Shown one piece after another: positions 59,856 to 64,000 of a DNA stretch of 64,000 nt; position 1 is the first letter of the stretch, and every line of letters starts with the position of its first letter. This DNA comes from DATLGB01 sp037724045 (GTDB lineage: Bacteria > Actinomycetota > Thermoleophilia > Solirubrobacterales > Solirubrobacteraceae). Position numbers and translations under genes: made by a program. The stretch covers positions 8,686-72,685 of the forward strand of contig JBBJOW010000012.1 of the NCBI GenBank assembly GCA_037724045.1. Direction: 5' to 3'. The notes beneath the pieces are model-generated. The model worked only from the letters and a program-made list of their open reading frames with translations. It was not told the origin of the DNA and ran no database searches.

Positions 59856-60159
59856 GGACGCGGCCCTCGCGCTGCGCGCGGTCGGCAAGGGTGCCGGCCA
59901 CAACAGCGCGCCGCTTCATGGTTGCCTCGTCCATCACCACGATGTCGATCGGCACGCCAAGACCGCGCAGTTCGCGTCGTAGCCGCGCGGACTCCTCGAC
60001 TCGGTCCTCCACCTGCGGCTCGATGACGAGCACGTCGTAGTCCGAGTCGGCGACTGCCTCATCGCGAGCGTGCGAGCCGAAGAGCAAGACCTTCGAGCGC
60101 GGCGGCACGGCCGCCCCGAGGCGAATCCGGATCTCCTCGATGATCTCGGCCTGCGTCAT
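59842..60159 (-). CDS. Minimal nucleotidyltransferase antitoxin (MntA-like)
   Basis: 105 residues. LLFGSHARDEAVADSDYDVLVIE contains the GSxxR and D-x-D catalytic motif of MNT proteins, and a third Asp follows in IDIVVMDEATM. Paired MNT antitoxins AMPylate the HEPN toxin at a Tyr. It is the first gene of the pair. The start is ATG 60159. Confidence 0.88.
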   Translation of the reverse strand: MTQAEIIEEIRIRLGAAVPPRSKVLLFGSHARDEAVADSDYDVLVIEPQVEDRVEESARLRRELRGLGVPIDIVVMDEATMKRRAVVAGTLADRAQREGRVLVDA

Positions 60160-60450
60160 GATTCAGAACCGTACGGGACCGTCCGGCGCGGTGCTAGTCG
60201 CACGTTCAATCGACCTTGTGCTCGGCCACGCCGGCGGGTGCATCAACAGGAGCGTAAAAGTTCTGCTGGTCGCAGCAGACAACACGCGGATCGCTGCCGC
60301 ATTCACGCGAAAGGAGCACTCTCCTCGGCGCATCGACAGACGGTCGTTGCGACCCCGACGCGCTCGGCGCGCTGGCGCGACCGCTTCGTGGCTTGCTGAA
60401 GGAGCAGCCGAGCCTGGGCTATCGCTGGCAGGCGAAAGAGACAGTCGCAG

Positions 60451-60612
60451 TCAGGGCGGGTTCAAGGCGAGCCATCGAGTCGCCGCCTCACGGATATCCC
60501 GCTCGTAGGCCTGCTCGACCTCCGACGTCGGAAAGTCGTCCCCGTCCAATGCGCCGTACTGGCTCATCGTGTCGGGCAGCACGGCCCCGTAGTCGATCTC
60601 CAGCAGCCACAT
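60451..60612 (-). CDS. Small hypothetical protein
   Basis: 53 residues from ATG 60612: WLLEIDYGAVLPDTMSQYGAL, then FPTSEVEQAYERDIREAATRWL. Composition and codon use look protein-like. There is no family match by eye. It could be the tail of a longer decayed gene. The 60160-60450 stretch next to it has no gene. Confidence 0.4.
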   Translation of the reverse strand: MWLLEIDYGAVLPDTMSQYGALDGDDFPTSEVEQAYERDIREAATRWLALNPP

Positions 60613-60707
60613 TGCGCGCGCGCCTTTCAAAGGCGTGACCGCTGTAGTGGCAGACGCCGGGAGGTCAGGCCTTCGGCCGGCGTACGCGGTGGACAGAAGC
60701 TGCCCCG

Positions 60708-61304
60708 TCAGCTCAGGGCGGTGCCACCCTCACGGTCCCGGAAGATCTCCTCAACCTTTTGGCGGAGACGCTGGGCGATGGCCGCCACTTCGTCGTCCGG
60801 CGACGCGGCGAGTTCGTCGAGCACAGGACGAGGATCGCGCCGGCGGACGGCAGCCACGACAGCTGGAGCCTGAGTGCAGAAGCTGTCGCCCGCCCGGGCG
60901 CGCAGGACGTCCAGCGCGTTCTCAAACGCGATCAGGAGCGACCACGTGTCCTCGTCGCCCCCACCCCGCGTCGCGCCCGCCGATCACCAAAGCGAGCAGC
61001 GATTCGATCACCAAGGTTCGGTTTGGCGGTGCTGAGCGGTGACAACAGATCTCGTCGCTCGCCCCCGGCGTCGGGCGACGCCACGGCTCTGCAGAGCCCA
61101 GCAACGAGAGCTCGCTCCTCATCTTCTCCGAGAGACAGCACGCGGATGCGCTCAGGAAGCTCCACCTCGTAGAAGCCAGGGGATATTCGTCGGCCGGTTG
61201 TTCATCTCGAAGAACATCCAGAGTTGTCGCGCGGCTTCCCGCTGACGTTCGGGCTGCGATCGATCCTCCACATGCCTCAACAGACGCTGTAGTTCTGGAT
61301 CCAT
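60708..61304 (-). pseudogene. Gene with two compensating frameshifts
   Basis: From ATG 61304 the frame reads DPELQRLLRHVEDRSQPERQ, then LWMFFEMNNRPTNIP, and then hits a stop. Sequence of the same character continues in a shifted frame (FYEVELPERIRVLSLGEDEERALVAGLCRAV) and returns to the first frame near a G-rich run (EDTWSLLIAFENALDVLRA, then DEVAAIAQRLRQKVEEIF) until TGA 60708. The shifts cancel. It could be a decayed gene or two sequencing errors in G/C runs. No family is known. Confidence 0.55.
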
Positions 61305-61561
61305 AGGCTAACCCCACCGCGTTGAAGTCAAGTTGGATGACCCTAACGTCCTACCCCGTCGGATGACCCCCGATGACAAGGTGATGATCTCCGTCCCGAA
61401 GGAAACGCACGTCGAGTTCGGCAACCTCAAGATCACGGCCACGCCTCATACGGCGCGGTCTAGAGGCCGAGATCGCGGACCGCGCGGGCTTCTCCCCCCA
61501 AGTTCGGACGAAGATTCATCATCTCTTCTGACCGGGATGACGGAACCTGCATAATGCCCGT

Positions 61562-62341
61562 ATGGAACAGGAACCGGGCACCGCCCAGGATGTCCGTGTC
61601 GCACTTGAGCGCACCGTTCAGCGGGGGAGTGCGCGGATGCGGTTTGAGTATGAGTCCTCCCCCTTGTTCAGCTTTGACCTGCCGGAGCGTCGGCGGAGCC
61701 GACAGGGTGACTCTCGCTCGCGCCGGTTGGGATCTGCGGTGGGCCGACTGCTGCTCTCGGGCGTGTTGAGCCTCGCTAGGCGCTTGGTGCGCAGGATCGA
61801 GGCCCCGCACTCAATCGCCATCGGGGTTATCGACTTCGCAGCGCACCGCTGCATGTATCTCCACACAGGTAAAGCAAGGGCAGTGGTCATAGCGGAAGGC
61901 CAGCGTCGGGTAGGAGGACCTGGACTTCCTCTCGACCGTCTCACTGCTGTGCCTGCCAGTTATTTTGAGCCGCTATGGCTAGTTGACATCGTCCGCGGGG
62001 TCATCGACGTCGGACAACCAGCAGTGGACGACATCGCAGGCCAGCCCTGTCGTCGCTTTGCGGCGCATGCAGATCTGCTCCGCGCAGCCGACGCTGTCGC
62101 CTACCAGATGGCGGTCCCTCCCGGGATGGAGAAGGTCGATGACATGAGACGGATTCCCGTGGAGGTATGGGTCGGCGACGACGGCTACATCCGGCGCGTC
62201 CGCCACACCAGCGGGCGTCCGAACAAGCCATTCGGGACCGGCACCCTCGACCTGACTGAACTCGGCGTCGAGCTGCCCCTCGATTGGTCGCGACTTCCCG
62301 GACTCCCAGCACTCGACGCATCGCCTGATGAGCCCATCTAG
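61562..62341 (+). CDS. Hypothetical protein
   Basis: 259 residues. A basic N-terminal part with a possible membrane-proximal helix (RLLLSGVLSLARRLVRRIE) is followed by a beta-rich domain (HSIAIGVIDFAAHRCMYLHTG, PVEVWVGDDGYIRRVRHTSGR, FGTGTLDLTELGVELPLDW). The C-terminal part resembles LppX/LprG-like lipid-binding folds of actinobacteria, but there is no signal peptide. CATAAT lies 8 bases upstream of the ATG, so the mRNA may be nearly leaderless. Confidence 0.65.
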   Translation: MEQEPGTAQDVRVALERTVQRGSARMRFEYESSPLFSFDLPERRRSRQGDSRSRRLGSAVGRLLLSGVLSLARRLVRRIEAPHSIAIGVIDFAAHRCMYLHTGKARAVVIAEGQRRVGGPGLPLDRLTAVPASYFEPLWLVDIVRGVIDVGQPAVDDIAGQPCRRFAAHADLLRAADAVAYQMAVPPGMEKVDDMRRIPVEVWVGDDGYIRRVRHTSGRPNKPFGTGTLDLTELGVELPLDWSRLPGLPALDASPDEPI

Positions 62342-62716
62342 TTGCTACAGGCAGATACGTCGCCGCTAGGGCGCGGTTCTCAGTTCGCAGGTAGTGCTGC
62401 ATTCGAGTTTCCGTGTCTGCTCCGCAGACCCGCCGGGCGGGCCGAAAGGCAGGACTTCCCTGTTGCCAGGCAAGGGCGGCAATCGGATAAGAATCGACGA
62501 TGGACTTGGCCGTGTCACGGCGATCCCGGGGCGGGGGCGGTCGTATGGCGCGGTCGCGCTGACCTCGCACGGACGCGCTTGCAACGCGTCCGGACCGGCG
62601 TGCGGCCTGGTAAATGTGATGCGATCCGCGCGTCGTCGCGGCTTCTGTGGTCGCCCAGGGGACGTGGGACTTCTACCTTCGCCGGTGGTCGCGCAACGTG
62701 CTGACGCACCACACCG
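62342..62716. other. Intergenic region without a recognisable gene
   Basis: 375 bp between convergent genes. Only weak overlapping frames are seen, and no hairpin or repeat stood out. Confidence 0.5.
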
Positions 62717-63730
62717 CTACGACGCACATCGTGCGAACGCGCGCTTGAAGACCGCCTCGCGCTCAGAGCGGCGCCGGAGCTCCGCCAGTAGCCGCGAGGC
62801 ATCATTGTCGTACGCCCGAAGAAGGCTGTTGACAGTGCACAGGCAGCGGCGGCGGTCGCCAGGGCGCTGCTTTACACACGACCTCATAACGCCCACCCGG
62901 AAGTCGATTTCGTTGCGCTGCTTCCGGGTGAGGCTCTCCCTCACGGTCCGCTGGCAGCTCGACAGCAGTCGGGCGTACAGGCGCTTTGCCTGCGCCTCCT
63001 CTCGGACCAAGGCGGAGACCGACTTCCGCAGGCTGCGCTCAGGCATGTGCATGAGTTCGCGCTCCACGCAGTCGATCAAGCCGCGCGACACGCGCAGGCT
63101 GAGGCTGGAGCTCAAGCCCGATATCCGCGGCTTCAGTGCCTTCGCGTTCGCGTTGGCGAACCCGACGCTGACCAGCGAACGCAGTAACCCCGACGAGAGA
63201 TCGTCGACGCGCCAGGCCCCGTCCTGGTCGATCAGCAGGATCGTGCCCTCGACGCCGCTTTCATCGCCCGCCACCGTCCAGCGGACATGCGCCGAAGCGC
63301 GCTCGCCCTGCACCTCGATCATCGAGACATCCACCCGCTCGCCGTCAGGCTCCGTCTCGACCTTCTTCCTGCACCCTGCCTCGCCGCCGTAGAGCACCTG
63401 CATCAGCCTCCTGGTGACCGCGCGCCTACAGGCGACCTCGACGTCGTCGCTCACGAAGTCCACGACCAGGAGCTCCCGGATCGCCCTTTTGTCCTTCGCG
63501 TCGCCGAGCGACGCCTGCGGGCGCGCCCTCCGGTCCGGCCGGTCGGCTTCAGGGCGCGTCCTCTCGGCGCGACCTCGGCGCTCCGGCTCCGCCTTGCCAT
63601 CCGTTGCGGTGCTGCGCTCAGGCTGGCCTTTGTCCGCCTTTGCCGGCGTGGGCGGTCTGTCACCACCACACCCCGCGGCGACGAACGCGAGCAACGTCGC
63701 GGCGATCGCCCCTGCTCTCATCACGGTCAT
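62717..63730 (-). CDS. Putative lipoprotein
   Basis: 337 residues. The signal peptide has a lipobox (LLAFVAAGCGG, Cys about residue 20), followed by a charged linker rich in Arg, Glu and Pro. An NTF2-like middle follows (IRELLVVDFVSDDVEVACRRAVT, ASAHVRWTVAGDESGVEGTI), then a Cys-containing helical C-terminal half (LSLRVSRGLIDCVERELMHM, RCLCTVNSLLRAY). Start at ATG 63730 (or 63721). It is surface-exposed; the function is unknown. Confidence 0.75.
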   Translation of the reverse strand: MTVMRAGAIAATLLAFVAAGCGGDRPPTPAKADKGQPERSTATDGKAEPERRGRAERTRPEADRPDRRARPQASLGDAKDKRAIRELLVVDFVSDDVEVACRRAVTRRLMQVLYGGEAGCRKKVETEPDGERVDVSMIEVQGERASAHVRWTVAGDESGVEGTILLIDQDGAWRVDDLSSGLLRSLVSVGFANANAKALKPRISGLSSSLSLRVSRGLIDCVERELMHMPERSLRKSVSALVREEAQAKRLYARLLSSCQRTVRESLTRKQRNEIDFRVGVMRSCVKQRPGDRRRCLCTVNSLLRAYDNDASRLLAELRRRSEREAVFKRAFARCAS

Positions 63731-63927
63731 CCCACGGAAGTGTGCCACGGGCGGGGCCCGCGTGATGCAGATACTTCCTAGAGGCGGACCGCCGACGATC
63801 TGAGCCCGGCGAGAGGCGGCATCCCGGCGCGGGCTTCTCCTTTGCGCGACGAGGAGCAGCGTGCCCTCTCGGATCCAGGCGAGGCTGCGGAGCCTGTCAA
63901 GTCCGGTGAGACACCTGCGGTCGGGTT

Positions 63928-64000
63928 TTAGTGAGCGGCCTCCTGGGTCGGCGTGGGCTTGTTGATCCACGCGGCAGTCGGAACTGGCGGTGGCGTGGGC
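63928..64000 (-). CDS. C-terminal end of a gene extending beyond the window
   Basis: The minus-strand frame is open from the window edge and reads PTPPPVPTAAWINKPTPTQE, ending AAH and TAA at 63930-63928. A Pro/Thr-rich tail is plausible for a secreted or surface protein, but 23 residues are too few for identification. Confidence 0.35.
   Translation of the reverse strand, partial: PTPPPVPTAAWINKPTPTQEAAH

Overview
The window is high-GC (about 70 %) actinobacterial chromosome, most likely Thermoleophilia / Solirubrobacterales (relatives of Solirubrobacter, Conexibacter or Patulibacter). This rests on the recO-ppdK-dgt-dnaG block, an LLM-class F420-type oxidoreductase, frequent GTG starts, many GTGA/ATGA overlaps and Ala/Arg-rich proteins. 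No rRNA gene or marker in the window fixes the genus.

Layout. 1-1.8 kb: end of a DUF2786 protein, a Phd/RelE-type toxin-antitoxin pair and a glutaredoxin. 1.8-8.2 kb: housekeeping block recO, pyruvate phosphate dikinase, dGTPase-like gene, DNA primase and tRNA-Asn. 8-11.4 kb: HNH protein, GT1 glycosyltransferase and LLM oxidoreductase. 11.4-18.3 kb: a signalling operon (hybrid histidine kinase, HD-GYP protein, single-domain response regulator), an SDR enzyme and a secreted HEXXH protein. 18.3-23.6 kb: a four-gene operon of amide-bond enzymes (ATP-grasp, peptidase C26, GCS2 carboxylate-amine ligase, asparagine-synthase-like) with a structured leader. 23.6-30.7 kb: secreted beta-propeller protein, membrane protein, rpiA, adenylate/guanylate cyclase and O-antigen ligase-like protein. 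30.8-38.4 kb: a surface-glycoconjugate locus in which a seven-gene operon joins two CDP-alcohol phosphatidyltransferases, a nucleotidyltransferase, a glycerol-1-phosphate dehydrogenase-type enzyme, a GT2 and a Wzm/Wzt-type ABC exporter. 38.4-46.6 kb: ABC-F ATPase, class B PBP, ArsR-type regulator, class I HMG-CoA reductase disrupted at its 5' edge by an insertion sequence, and a polytopic glycosyltransferase. 46.6-50.5 kb: DUF1800/DUF1501 pair and two small genes. 51.3-59.3 kb: an integrated island flanked by an 18-bp direct repeat in a tRNA 3' half. It carries HicAB, plasmid-type remnants, an MmeI-like type IIL restriction-modification enzyme and a tyrosine integrase. 59.4-64 kb: HEPN/MNT pair, decayed genes, a hypothetical gene and a lipoprotein.

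The most unusual feature is a family of five ~170-bp palindromic elements that share the end sequence CTAGATGGTTGATTCC. In every copy one terminal CTAG contains the TAG stop codon of a neighbouring gene. In the two copies of one subfamily the other end abuts the start of the next gene, and the element carries a Shine-Dalgarno and GTG in frame with that gene. A sixth, unrelated palindrome (50492-50651) also begins in a stop codon.

Working together: the 32.5-38.3 kb operon looks like synthesis of a CDP-activated polyol phosphate, its transfer, and export of the product by the ABC transporter. The 18.3-23.3 kb operon looks like ribosome-independent synthesis and amidation of a small peptide. The 51-60 kb region is accessory defence and toxin-antitoxin cargo. 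Motif-level identifications were made by reading the sequence; no database search was run.
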